Below, in pieces: positions 23,410-36,400 of a DNA stretch of 62,500 nucleotides. This DNA is from Chrysomallon squamiferum (lineage: Eukaryota > Mollusca > Gastropoda > Neomphalida > Peltospiridae), in NCBI GenBank assembly GCA_012295275.1, contig CM022677.1:1264647-1327146 (forward strand), in the 5' to 3' direction. How positions within the stretch are numbered: position 1 is the first letter of the stretch; each line of letters opens with the position of its first letter. The notes below the pieces were generated by a model. It saw nothing but the letters and a program-made list of their open reading frames with translations, had not been told where the DNA came from and searched no databases. The position numbers and the translations under genes are program-made.

Positions 23410-24784
23410 GTTTTTGGAAGCCAAGATATGAGCGTGACGTACGTGACATGTGGCAGCCACGGTGTGTGCAGCGTCAGGCACGCTGCTCTACAATCAGGTG
23501 TAACCAGCAGTTAACGAAAACAGCACCGAGTCGAGAAATGATAGATCAACAAACGCACTTTAACAGTCTAACGATAAGTGAGAAGGCTTTACCAATCGAT
23601 AAAGTCGTGGCATGACAGATGCTGTACTGAAAATTAAAATAAAATAATAGATAACTATAATCATCTTCCTGAAAACCTAGCTTGACATTTTTTTTCTGTC
23701 ATCTCTAATAATAACTCACTGCTTGTTTTTATAAGACAAAACCGGAGACGAGATTCACGTAGAATGATCTTCTTTGATTGTCTGCTGCGCAACGTTCCCG
23801 AGTACTCGGTGCCAAAGACAGGTCAGTGAATGACCGTGTCCGAGCTTTCCCCCCACGGGAAGCTGCAGGTAAATGGGTGGGTGAAATTAGTTAATGTAAT
23901 TATTTTGCTGCCAGAAATTTAAAAATTAAAAAAATATATATAAATGTATATATAAAAAAATAAATAAATAAAGGAGTTAAAATTGAAAATAGAAAAAAGT
24001 AAAAATAATGGTAATAATAATAAAAAGTTAATTAAATCCTGTAAAGTCGAGATATGTTGTGTATATAAGAAAAGTAAATTTTACAGAAGCGGCTTATAAT
24101 GAATAAAATTCGCATTTAGAATAAGGCCGATAGTAAACTCTTTGTAGAGGTTTATATTCAACTCTGGGCTCATAATGGACATTATATGAATTCTGCAACA
24201 AAACAGATATTACAAGAAGTCAGTTCCGTACTGGGATAATGAAGCATACGGTGCTGATAGATTCCCTGTTGAATGTTGTGTACATTCCACATAGCCTGTA
24301 TATTCGAACGTAATTTCGTAACATGCCTGCCTCAACATTCAAACAGAGTTTCCGTAAACGTAACATTGGTGACCTAGAAATATGGAAACAGTAAAATTCG
24401 ACCTATATTCACAGCAGTGTTGGTCTGGCAGAGCCCACGGCAACTCCGCCGTTTGAAATAAAAATGTCTCCTGACATTTAAAGATGGACATCTAGAGTTG
24501 CTTCAATTAACATTTGTCATTACGAATGTAAAGATGTTTCCAAGTGCACTTCGCTTCTAAACAGCGAACAGTAGTCGAGATGGTGGCATGACTTAATAAA
24601 TGCCACAAGTTCTTTCATGATGAAAAATGTTTTATGTTACAAACCAATAGTTTTCTTTTCATTACGTTTTTCTCTTATTCGTTGAAAACACACACACACA
24701 CACAAAAGTATTTTCTAGCTGACGATTCTGCAGAAGAGACATGTCAAAAGCTCTCGTTCGTTTGCTGAAAAGAACTTCATATTA
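23410..24784. other. Intron 1: unique sequence
   Basis: Includes a GC-richer block at 23760-23885 with the perfect palindrome CCGAGTACTCGG (23799-23810). A short A/T-rich tract follows at 23920-24030. No gene recognised. Confidence 0.45.
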
Positions 24785-25135
24785 CGTGTGAATTTACTGA
24801 AAGCAGATAACTTCATATCACGTGTGTATCTACTCAAAGCAGATAACTTCATATCACGTGTGAATCTACTCAAGGCAGATAACTTCATATCACGTGTGAA
24901 TCTACTCAAAGCAGATAACTTCATATCACGTGTGAATCTACTCAAGGCAGATAACTTCATATCACGTGTGAATCTACTCAAAGCAGATAACTTCATATCA
25001 CGTGTGAATCTACTCAAAGCAGATAACTTCATATCACGTGTGAATCTACTCAAAGCAGATAACTTCATATCACGTTTGAATCTACTCAAAGCAGATAAAT
25101 TCATATCACGTGTGAATCTACTCAAGGCAGATAAC
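24785..25135. repeat. 36-bp minisatellite with one E-box per unit, about 10 copies
   Basis: Unit GTGTGAATCTACTCAAAGCA followed by GATAACTTCATATCAC. CACGTG recurs at 24819, 24855, 24891, 24927, 24963, 24999, 25035 and 25107, exactly 36 bp apart, with one mutated copy (CACGTT) at 25071. Both strands stay open (116 and 153 codons) because 36 is a multiple of three; the 12-residue reiterations show no domain. Confidence 0.95.
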
Positions 25136-25139
25136 TGAA

Positions 25140-26529
25140 AAGTGTCTTTACTTTTGTAATTGAAACAGCGTAACATTTCACAACTAAATTTTTAAACTAA
25201 AAATTAAAACTGGATGCAGAAATATTTTAATAAACGATGCATTCATTCGACACCATTTTTTAAATCTTCGATGTGATACAACTTATTAACATGATACAAA
25301 TTGTTATTAAATGCAATTTCATTTGTTTAGTACCATTAAAAAGAAAGCAATGAACTGTTACAACCCGAAAACTGGGACAAAGCACCTATAGCAGTAACAC
25401 ATTGATATTTGACTTCAGAAATGAAAAACTGATACGACAAAATGTTAAGGGTATAAAATAATGAAGACAAAATAAAACCTGATTCCTGCCATCAGTGTCG
25501 GTTACTGCTTTTTAAAACAACAACAAGAGACGTACACGTGGCATGCGCGGGACGTCAGCGTTCTTAACAGATTGCAGTGTCAGGCCTGTTCTGTACACTA
25601 CTAATCATTTCACTACGGCTGTCGTTAGTTCTGTCTACGGGAAGGTGATTATAAAACGGCTTTCACTGCCTACCGAACACAATGTCCTGTAAAAAACTGT
25701 TAACCATGTTTGTTAATTTTCTGGCATATCCATTAATACAGAAATATCATCCAAAAAAATTAACTGTTTAATCATGTCGTGGAAAGAACGTATGTGTCGG
25801 TACAGCTGTTATCAAATGCAATTTGTAGTCCATTAAAACGAGGAAACACCGTTTAACACAGGAATGAAGTGTCACAAACTGAACACAGCAAGAACATGTT
25901 GTTATTCGCCAACAGAAGTGAAGCATGTTAACGACAGAAAGTTGTATTATGCTGGACTGGGATAAACGGAGGTTTTATTCTTGAATGCATATACAACCTG
26001 ACAAATATAATTACACATATACATAGATATACTCTATAGTCGCTTAGTATGTTCTATGACTTGTAAAAGGGAAGATCCAGGATTTTAGTCAAAGACTGAA
26101 GTGACTGTTCTTTTGTCAGAATTTACATTTTAAGTTTGTTTTTATCTGAGTATAGGGTGAGACTCAAATTATGATCACGTGGCGTTATTCTCGACTGAGA
26201 CAAAAATGATATTACAAGTCGCAGGTGTGATATCTGGTATATTTCACACTGTAATAGTATATCATTATTATAATTCCCTTTACACACTGCTCACACCTAC
26301 AGTAACTAATAAGTGAATTAGTATGAAGCCGGGGCTAACGCACGACTAAGGTAATTTAATAGTCTTCACAGATGGCTCATCCTGCCTCAGTATTTTATTC
26401 ATATCTGAAAATGACAAAACGGGTGTCCATTTCAAAACTAACACAAAATCTACAAACAAGCATTTTGATAAGATAGATGTTTAAATAGATAAAAAAATAT
26501 AAGAAATGAATGTATAGAGAGATAGAAAA
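25140..26529. other. Intron 1: unique sequence
   Basis: No gene, RNA or repeat array is recognised. Confidence 0.5.
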
Positions 26530-26885
26530 ACAGATTGATATATATATATATATATATATACATACATATATACATACATATGTAAATTCTAGATGAACAA
26601 AATGTATGCATGATAAATAATTAGATAAAAGGTACAGAGTGAATAAAAATATAATGAGAAATCGATAATTTAATTAACTCGACATAAATAATAATGATTA
26701 TAAAGTATTACTAAAAGTGTGTCACTCTAAGTAGGTTTTGTCGTTATTCACAAACATTAAATTATAGGCAACAGCTGGTGTCTGTTTGACGGTAGACCTA
26801 GTACATTTGAGAAACAAATTTAAACAAACTAGTGTTGGGTGAAATGTGTCCTAGCTAAATGTGTGTGTGTGTGTGTGTGTGTGTT
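26530..26885. repeat. Short (TA)n and (GT)n tracts
   Basis: TA run at 26539-26560 followed by CATA units, and a GT run at 26860-26884, with AT-rich unique DNA between. Confidence 0.85.
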
Positions 26886-27083
26886 TCTGCACTAGGTGTA
26901 ATTCATACTGTGCCGAAAATACAGAGTTCAGTTCCCATAGTCATAATTTTCAAATATCGTTTAAAGTAAAACAGACTGCTGCACAATTTTGTAGAAACCA
27001 GATTACTAATACAGTGTTAGGTAATAACACGAAAATGTGGCATCAAATAACAGCGAAGCAGATGCATTTATTACTATTTCAGT

Positions 27084-28484
27084 AACCGTTGTTATGTAGC
27101 GCGTTTAATAGACAGTACAGATGTGTTACATTTTACTGCGCCAGTAACCGTTATGTAGCGCGTTTAATAGACAGTACAGATGTGTTACATTTTACTGCGC
27201 CAGTAACCGTTGTGTAGCGCGTTTAATAGACAGTACAGATGTGTTACATTTTACTGCGCCAGTAACCGTTGTTATGTAACACGTTTAATAGACAGTACAG
27301 ATGTGTTACATTTTACTGCGCCAGTAACCGTTGTGTAGCGCGTTTAATAGACGCAGTACAGATGTGTTACATTTTACTGCGCCAGTAACCGTTATGTAGC
27401 GCGTTTAATAGACAGTACAGATGTGTTACATTTTACTGCGCCAGTAACCGTTATGTAGCGCGTTTAATAGACAGTACAGATGTGTTACATTTTACTGCGC
27501 CAGTAACCGTTGTGTAGCGCGTTTAATAGACAGTACAGATGTGTTACATTTTACTGCGCCAGTAACCGTTATGTAGCGCGTTTAATAGACAGTACAGATG
27601 TGCTACATTTTACTGCGCCAGTAACCGTTGTGTAACGCGTTTAATAGACAGTACAGATGTGTTACATTTTACTGCGCCAGTAACCGTTATGTAGCGCGTT
27701 TAATAGACAGTACAGATGTGTTACATTTTACTGCGCCAGTAACCGTTGTTAACGCGTTTAATAGACAGTACAGATGTGTTACATTTTACTGCGCCAGTTT
27801 AAGCGCGTTTAATAGACAGTACAGATGTGTTACATTTTACTGCGCCAGTAACCGTTGTGTAACGCGTTTAATAGACAGTACAGATGTGTTACATTTTACT
27901 GCGCCAGTAACCGTTGTGTAGCGCGTTTAATAGACAGTACAGATGTGTTACATTTTACTGCGCCAGTTTAACGCGTTTAATAGACAGTACAGATGTGTTA
28001 CATTTTACTGCGCCAGTAACCGTTATGTAGCGCGTTTAATAGACAGTACAGATGTGTTACATTTTACTGCGCCAGTAACCGTTGTTTAGCGCGTTTAATA
28101 AACAGTACAGATGTGTTACATTTTACTGCGCCAGTAACCGTTGTGTAACGCGTTTAATAGACAGTACAGATGTGTTACATTTTACTGCGCCAGTAACCGT
28201 TATGTAGCGCGTTTAATAGACAGTACAGATGTGTTACATTTTACTGCGCCAGTAACCGTTGTGTAACGCGTTTAATAGACAGTACAGATGTGTTACATTT
28301 TACTGCGCCAGTAACCGTTATGTAGCGCGTTTAATAGACAGTACAGATGTGTTACATTTTACTGCGCCAGTAACCGTTGTTTAGCGCGTTTAATAAACAG
28401 TACAGATGTGTTACATTTTACTGCGCCAGTAACCGTTGTGTAACGCGTTTAATGGACAGTACAGATGTGTTACATTTTACGATG
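27084..28484. repeat. 59-bp satellite-like array, about 24 copies
   Basis: Each unit reads GTAACCGTTATGTAGCGCG, TTTAATAGACAGTACAGATG, then TGTTACATTTTACTGCGCCA with few changes. Most variation falls in the short segment between CCGTT and GCGTTTAATA (ATGTAGC, GTGTAGC, GTGTAAC, or deleted to TTTAA/TTTAAG). The period of 59 is not a multiple of three, so frames rotate and coding is unlikely. Copies are highly uniform, implying recent expansion or homogenisation. Each full unit carries a Myb-type YAACKG site (CCGTTA/G on the plus strand) and CpGs. Confidence 0.97.
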
Positions 28485-28914
28485 CATAGACAAAACAAAT
28501 ATAAATAAAGATTATATACGCACACACATACAGGCACGCATACATACACATGGATTTTGTGTAAAGAGTTTACTAATTATGTTAACTGATCTCAAATTGT
28601 ACTGAATACACTTTGCGTTTATACGAAGTGTCAGTTCAGTGTAACTGGGTAATTCATAACTGTAACTTTACAAGAGGTCTGATTTTTAAAGAGACCATCT
28701 TCTAGTTTTTAATTACTCACGCGAACATGGGACTCTGCACGTGAGTCTGCATGAAATCGATAATTCGAGATGCTTTTCATTTATTTTGTTTATTTTTTAA
28801 TGTTTTTTTTTTTTTGGTTGGTTGGTTGGTTGATTTTTATTTGCATTAGTTAAAAAAAAAAAAAAAAAAAAAATGAAATAAAAATATAAAGACTGTAAAA
28901 AAGAAACATTGTTT
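28485..28914. other. Intron 1: spacer between satellite and CpG block
   Basis: Unique AT-rich sequence with a short CA run, poly-T, GGTT repeats (28818-28832) and poly-A (28852-28873). Confidence 0.5.
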
Positions 28915-29185
28915 GATGAAGTCGTTTCCGTAACTGACAGGAAAACTGACACTTGTCGCGTATCGATCCCAGGGCCCGCGGACTGTCAGTTTATTGGTTT
29001 TTAGTTAAGCGATAAACGAGCCGCACGTAAAGCTGGGTTGTTTTCTAAGCCGAGATCGACAGACGCATCGATTGAGCGTCGACGTTAAACGGGCCGTGGC
29101 AGCGCGCGATCGTTTGTTCAACGACGTCGTAGCAGATTGTTTAATAAACGCCAATTAGCTGTCTGCTCGGGACGCCGTCGTGTGT
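28915..29185. other. CpG-dense repeat-free block
   Basis: More than thirty CG dinucleotides in about 270 bp, against a nearly CpG-poor AT-rich intron. Visible pieces include CGATCG, ACGTCGT, GCGCGCGATCG and a homeodomain-like CAATTAG near 29152. No open reading frame of note. It sits between the 59-bp satellite and the 17-bp array. It may be an internal CpG island or alternative promoter, or a decayed GC-rich element. Confidence 0.5.
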
Positions 29186-29211
29186 TGTTGGCTCGTGTCA
29201 TCTAGATTTAC

Positions 29212-29408
29212 CTCACCCTGTTTTACAACACACTCTGTTTTACAACACACCCTGTTTTACAACTCACCCTGTTTTACACGACTCACCCTGTTTTACAACT
29301 CACCCTGTTTTACAACTCACCCTGTTTTACAACTCACCCTGTTTTTACAACTCACCCTGTTTTACACGACTCACCCTGTTTTACACGACTCATCCTGTTT
29401 TACAACTC
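29212..29408. repeat. 17-bp minisatellite, about 11 copies
   Basis: Unit AACTCACCCTGTTTTAC, with some copies extended to 19 bp by CG (ACACGACTCACCC). Confidence 0.93.
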
Positions 29409-29409
29409 A

Positions 29410-31667
29410 CGGCTTGTTCCCTACATAATATCGAATATCACTGAATTCTGTTATAATATTAAACAACAGCCATACAGCACAATTCATATTTAATACAGAG
29501 CGACGAAGAACAAGTGAAATTTAGTTAATGTTGCATTAGCATTTTAATTTTTAATATTTAATTAAATATTTCTCCAAATTACTTTCTGATGTTTGCAAAA
29601 GAACAGACTAGTAAGTTTGAAACTCAGAAAGGACACTTTAAATATTATTGTTTTTCAATAAACAGCTTTCATCTAGTACTTATTAGTTGTTTTTTTTTTT
29701 TTTTTTATTCTTTTGTTATTATTATTATTTTTTTTTTTTTATGAATAATAATATATTTGCAGAAACCAGCTGCAACTCAAAGAATAGTATATATTGTATT
29801 ATAATGTCATTAATCTTATAGCTGTCAGACGGTGCATGGTTAATACATGTACGTGATAAGCAATACTGAATTATTACGACACACAGTATTTATTAAATGA
29901 ACGGATGTATTTAATTGCTATACGACGTATGTAGATTATTACTCTTTTAATACGCTATGAGTGAGCTCAAGTAATTGCCTGATAATTGCTGCACCACGCA
30001 CAATATTAATTTCATTCGTTGCCAGATATTTATTTCATATGCTGGTCTTTCTAGAATCTTGCAGTTGTTGTGTAACGCTTGCAGAGCGCTATGATGTATT
30101 AGGACTGGAATTTCGAATTTCAGCAAAACGAGGCACTGTGTTTGTTTTCAAGACGCAGTGAATTATAATGACATTTTGTAGTAATGATATTGTAACTGGA
30201 AGTAAAACTGCAAGAAATTATTACATTATCAGCCGAGAGATCACGTGATCTTTCTCTCTGCACCTAATTAATTGCGCATGCATCGTGTGGTGGTGGTGGT
30301 GGTGGGGAAATGTAAAGAAAGAGAGAAATGGAAATAGTGAAAAAATAAAACAATCGTCATCTGAACCTTTATATCGTTTTAAATCTGCTACACGAAGATT
30401 TCGTTTACTTATTTACATATCCATGTGAAATTCAAGCACGTCCATCGTGGGCACCAATATGCTTACACTGCTGATCTTGTTAAGAAAATAATTCATGTTT
30501 TTAATCAAAGGTTTGTTTCTTCTTTCTGTTCTTTTTCAACTATTGCTGTTGTTATTGCTGCTCCTGCTAAGATTACAAATAAAATTATTGTTGTTATTGT
30601 TGTTGTTATTATTCAGAACAAACTATTTTATTAAGTAGTTTAGTTGTTGTTTGTGTATACTAAACCTTCTAACATCTGCTTTTTACTTAATTCCTCCGTT
30701 CACAACACTTTCATAAAATTGTTAAAATAATATTTTTGTTATTTCTTTTCTTCTGTCTGTATCTCTGCCTGGGTATCTATCTGTAGGTTTATCTGTCTGT
30801 CTGCATTATCTATACCTGTACTTTATCTCTATCATAATTATCAATACACTGTCTATATCTTAATTATTTATACCTGAATATATCGTTATCACCGTATATA
30901 CCTGTCCTATATGACCATCGACGCTTGCACAGTGTAACTACTGATGCACATATAATACCTAATGGGAATTAACGACATAGAAATCGCCTAAGGTACCAAC
31001 ATTTAAACCTGTTAAAAAAACATCTACACTTTTCTTTTACTAAATCCTAATTGTAATTCTTCAGCAGCATGAAATTATTTGTCAGCGCTGCACAGACAGG
31101 GTTACTGGGCGTTGGTCTGATGTGGAGAAAACACGAAGACAACAACAAAGAATCAGCACATGAAAAACTACTCAGATTCGAAACAGTAATATTAAAGCAC
31201 GCGTAAATGATCTTTATCAATACGTGATGATTTCTGATGTTAAACACGGGGAGAATCGAACGAACTACACAAGCAGAACGGAATCGATGGATCTCATTTG
31301 AAAATCTTTTTTTGGTTTGTTCCCGACGCTGGTGTAACTGTTCGCTAACTCAATGCGACAACGCTTACTACAGTCAGACAACGACGTCATCGATTCACTT
31401 CGTATCAGATCACAACTGTTTGTAAATCAGCAACAGCCCCAAATCAATGCGACCACTGGGACACTTCACGTTGTAGTAAACGCATTTGTAACTGTGGATT
31501 TTTCCCGTACATATGATAGAGTACAACAGATCATTACCACTCAGATGTGTACAATACTATGCAGCACATAGAAAAACAAATACAATTACATACAATACTG
31601 TACAGTACATTATAGTACATTATATTACAGTAGTATGCTATATAATACAATAAATATTGTGCGGTAT
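29410..31667. other. Intron 1: mostly unique sequence
   Basis: Poly-T patches at 29690-29706 and 29728-29740 and a GGT run at 30286-30304. No gene recognised; several short open frames have no domain. Confidence 0.45.
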
Positions 31668-31980
31668 TGCGGTAGTAGCAGCAGCAGCAGAAGTAGTAGC
31701 AGCAGTAGCAGAAGCAGTAGTAGAAGCAAAAGTGGCCATAGTTGTTGTGGTAACAGCAATAGTTGAAGGAGTAGCAGCAGCAATAGCAAAAGTACAGTAG
31801 TAGTAATAGTACTAATGGTAATATAGTAATTGTAATAGTGAAAAAAAGTAGTAATAGTAGTAGTGGTAGTAATAGCACTAGTAACAGTAATAGTATTAGT
31901 AGAAATTATATTAGGATTTGTAGTAGTTGTACTAATAGCAGTAGTACGTTTGGTAGCAATAATAGCGGAAACAAAGAAGT
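31668..31980. repeat. Degenerate (AGC/AGT)n trinucleotide region
   Basis: About 300 bp of GTAGCAGCA/AATAGTAGT triplets. Confidence 0.88.
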
Positions 31981-32247
31981 CAAATTTATGATAGTGTCAA
32001 TCATTTCTGTATATATTTAATATCACCACGTACAGCGCACGCAGGTGGCACCTATAACTGTTATACAACACGGTGACGCGGGAATCTGGTAGATGAATTC
32101 ACTTAACAGAACAAAACTAGCAGCAGCTGACAAGTGTCATGCGATTCCATTTTCAATAATGATTGTCACAGAATTTATTCACAGCAGCAGTCACGCATCA
32201 GGACAGGTGTTCTAGATTTTAATAAAGATATACCATACTTGTATTTC

Positions 32248-32252
32248 TAATA

Positions 32253-32315
<63 letters not shown>

Positions 32316-32424
32316 GTAGTAGTAGTAGTAATAATAGTAGTGGTAATAGTAACAGTAGTAGTAGTAATAATAACAAATTAAAACACGTCAAATAAGTAAA
32401 ATTTTGATGCCGATTTAATATGTA

Positions 32425-32455
<31 letters not shown>

Positions 32456-32460
32456 AACAC
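32248..32460. repeat. (TAA)n/(TAG)n array and (CA)n
   Basis: TAA array at about 32252-32313 grading into TAG triplets to 32375, then a CA run at about 32426-32462. Confidence 0.93.
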
Positions 32461-32939
32461 ACATTCATACATACATAATATATATATATATGTTGTGCGT
32501 GTCCTTGAACTTCGTAACAAAAGCTATTACCCAGATAACATCCGTATATATGTTAAAAATATGAACTGTATTAACTTGATATTAAATAGTTACAGTATCG
32601 AACAGGGGCTGCTGTACATCAAACTACACATAAAAGTTACAACTAGCGTTGCTTTCATTAAATAAATATAACAGTTAATATTATACGGTTTGAATTTAAC
32701 CTAACACACTGAAAGTGATATGTTACTGCAAGTTCCCAAATTCCGTTGAATATTTTTCGACTTGTTATTAAACACTAATTTAGTGAGTTGTCAGGGGAAA
32801 TAATTTGAAGCCAGATCGAAATATCTGTTTCTTAGTTGTTGTTTTTTTTCAAAGTTATTAGTCAAAGAATGTTTTATTAACGACTGGGATGAAATAAAAT
32901 AATTTGATACCTGAAGAGAAAACAAATTATACTGCAGTC

Positions 32940-33385
32940 GTTACTTATAAAAAAAAAGAAGAAAAAAGAGTAGAGTTTTTAGTTTTATAAGTTAACAAGT
33001 AAATAGTAAAAAAAAAAAAATTAAAAAAATAATACAAAATACAAACAAGCAAATAAATAAATAAATAAATACGTAGGGTTTGTATGTTGATTTGCATATT
33101 ATTGTTACCTGCTTTATATAAAAATGAAACAAAATAAATAAAATAAAATAGTGAAAAACAACAAAACAACATTATAATTTATTTTATCTTAATTTAATTT
33201 TAAAAATAAAAAGTAATTAAATTAATAAATAAAAAAAAAGTAATAATAAAAATAACAAAATAAAACAATAATAATAATAATTAAAAAAAAAAAAAAAAAA
33301 AAACCAGAAAGAAAACAAAAATCTGTTTTTAAAAAGTAATAACTCAGCACTTTGCAAACTAGAGCGCAAAAAAAAAAAAAAAAAA
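32940..33385. repeat. A-rich low-complexity region
   Basis: Runs of A and AAAT/AAT with poly-A at 33282-33303 and 33369-33387. Confidence 0.85.
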
Positions 33386-33404
33386 AAATCAAACTGTTAC
33401 GACA

Positions 33405-36400
33405 GCAGCTTCGGGCCAGCTGTTATGTATACGACGTCAGCATTAAAGGAACGGCTGTCCGCCACTGCCACATTAGAAGAAAACTAATCTGCCAATCAGG
33501 AACACAGCAGCAGGTTAGCGGACTCGATCCTCGGTGTTTGGTGACAGCTAAAAAGCCGGATCTGCGTCGACTGCAGTCCCTTGATATGCGCAGCCCGTCG
33601 TGACAGGTCTATCCAATGTGATAGGCTGGTCGCGGCGCAGAAACAATAGAAAAACTAAATAAATAAATGAAAAATAAGATCGGGCAGAAAAATGGGAAAT
33701 TGACTTTTCTCCACAGTTCTGTGTGGACCATGAGCGCGTCTGGTTTTCTGTCTGAAAGACTAATCTACTTAGGTAAAGAAAGTGTTTGTGTACAGGTATT
33801 CATACTTCGTTCTTCGGCATTCCGCGTGTTAATTCGTCCTTTGTATGTCTTTCCTTTTAATCATTAGTGTTTCAGAGTAATGGTTTTGACTGACCATCTT
33901 TCTCATTGATTCTCAGTTGTGTTAATATATAATTGTTTGTCCTTACAACAGGTAAACTGATGTTAAAGTGCTACATCCGAGCCACGAACCTGTTCACATT
34001 ATCATTAACAGAGCCACCTTTTTCACGAAACATAGTCTTTAACGTTGCCATTATAATCATCATCATCATTATCATTAACAACAACAATAAAAACGAATTA
34101 TATTAACATCATCATCATCATCATCATCATCAAACGCAGACATGTTAACGTTACCATATCGTAACAAATATATCCCTTCTTAATAATCATAATTATCTTC
34201 GTCATTATTACATCCATATCAATTAATTTGAAAATCAGATAAATATAATTAATCTGAAAAAATAAATCTGAATATTCTACCAAAAACAAACAACTATGAG
34301 CTCAGTGTGTTTCGTCTGTTCGTCAACTAGAACATATTCACCAAACGAACAGTCAAAATAAATACCGAGAGAACAGACTGAAAAAATAAAATAAAATAAA
34401 GACTTTTACATTCCAGTCGGCGCAAAGCAACACAACGTTCTTGCGTTCTACATAACTGTTCCTCATTTCAAGCAGCAATGGAAAGTGAAAAGCAAACTGA
34501 ACGCTGAAAGAAGCTGCGGCAGGTTCGCATTCAGTCGGCGACTTTCGTAATCGAATCGGCTTTCCGACGTTCGTGATAGCGCAAACACAGCGCGGAAAGA
34601 TCGGAGGGAGACATTGTTGTTGTATCTGTTACCTTTGCTTGTATTGATCCTAGTCAATCATCTACATACATTGTATAATAACTGGCTTCTGTTAAATAAT
34701 AATAATGATAACAGTAATGATGATGATGATAAGCACGACAACGACGTCTATGGCGATTATTATGATATCGTTTTCAAGCGGCCTCGTGCTTTGTCTTCCT
34801 ATAGGTAAATCTATATATTAAAGGGGAAAAAAGGAAAAGATTCCTCTCTCAGACTGTATTCTGAAGACGCTGATAATAATTGGGTTAAGAAATGAATTAC
34901 GTCAAACGTCAGAACATCACACTTTCAATGTGACCTTAACTCAGCTTATCAAAAACTCCGCAGCTCTCTGTAACCGAATGACGAAAATAGGTCTGACGAA
35001 TTTCTCAAATCTTCGTTCATACGATCTTATATAAAATTCTAATGAGTATCGATTTTGAATTTTATTTTAGCCAGCAAACCTATAAATGTATGAGTTGATA
35101 TTTAAAGCATTTGCGTAAGAGAATGAAAAATAACAACAAAACAAAAATGCACTTCGAATGAGCTGATTGTGATTTTAACCATCAGCATCGTCACGTGACA
35201 CAGTTCTTTCCACATTCGTTTACTAGTTCATTTACATATTTCTTCATTTACAAAACCGAAATTAGAAAGATTTATACAAATAAAATAAAAATAAAAAACG
35301 TTTTATGAATAAAAACGAAAACTACTTTGAAACAAAATAAGAAAAAACAAATTCAACTATTCTGGTTTTGACAAAATATAATTTTAAAATAGTTGTTTTT
35401 ATATACAGCGGAGATTCATTTCAGTTCTCTTTAAAAGGATTGCTTTACCCAGAATTCTCCATTAAAATAAAAACTGTATCACTTTAATTAGGCAGCTTCT
35501 AATGACCTGGACGACGTAACGAAGAATTCTTCGTGCACAAACGTTCTCTACTACAACTGCAGACATGTCACTTTTTTCTCTTTGTTATGTTTATGATGTA
35601 CGTGCTGCAAAAAAAAATATTCTAAATTACTGGCTAATTATTTCTCTCGGGCTTTTTCTAGCAGCAGTGTACACGTTGATTGATATTCTTACAATCTACC
35701 GGAAGTAAAGCGTGATTTTGCAAGCCGGCATTTCCTGCGAACAATTAGAACTAACTTGCAGTAACCATGGTTTCTTACAAACGCGGCAAACGACAATAGG
35801 CAGCCATTACCCTGGTAACCGCACACGATCGGATGGTTGTGTCTGAGAAAGCTGTCTGTGTTATTAGTAAATAATAAAGCAGCTTTGTGTAGATGGGAAA
35901 TGGTTACTCTTGCTCTTTCAGGCCAAAGGATAAAAACAGGATCAGCTTAGTTTTATCTGCAGACTTGCCAGAATAGAAATAATATACAAGATTTGTATGC
36001 GGATTTGCCCTTTTTGTCCGATCCAATTTAAATCTTTACGTCAGTATTAATTTACTAGCTTAATGCTGTTTGCACTTGTGACTTGATGTGAAACACTTAC
36101 ATACACGTAGAGAAATAATGAGAACGAAGTAAACAATGAGTGCACAAGCGACCTCTCCATCTGATCCGCTTGTTCAGGCGCTCTTGCACGCTCTTGAAGC
36201 GTGCCAGAAACACGCTTTTATTTCCATGACGATGCAGATGGACTGAATGTGATCAAATGTCTGTGAACAACATTTTCATTTTTGAAAGGAAAAACAGCAA
36301 CCACAGTGGGAATATCTGGAGAATAGCATTTATTTTCTTCTTTTATCATTTTAACATAGAACGTCATACGCGCACGTTTCTGTGTTTTCTGTCAGTTTGT

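Noticed and set aside
24785-25135. 36-bp regular repeats resembling a CRISPR array
   Set aside because: Units are contiguous with no variable spacers, and the host is a eukaryote; this is a minisatellite.
24715-25176. 153-codon minus-strand frame (LSALSRFTRDMK repeats)
   Set aside because: Pure translation of the 36-bp minisatellite; both strands are open equally.
27084-28484. 59-bp repeats as a CRISPR array or a repeat protein gene
   Set aside because: No spacers; the period is not a multiple of three and frames break, so neither fits.
28950-28985. B-box-like GTATCGATCCC as a tRNA gene or SINE
   Set aside because: Too weak: no A box, no tRNA fold and no repeat relatives in the window.
33352-33603. 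83-codon plus-strand frame in a GC-richer block
   Set aside because: Begins in a poly-A (Lys) run and has no family resemblance.
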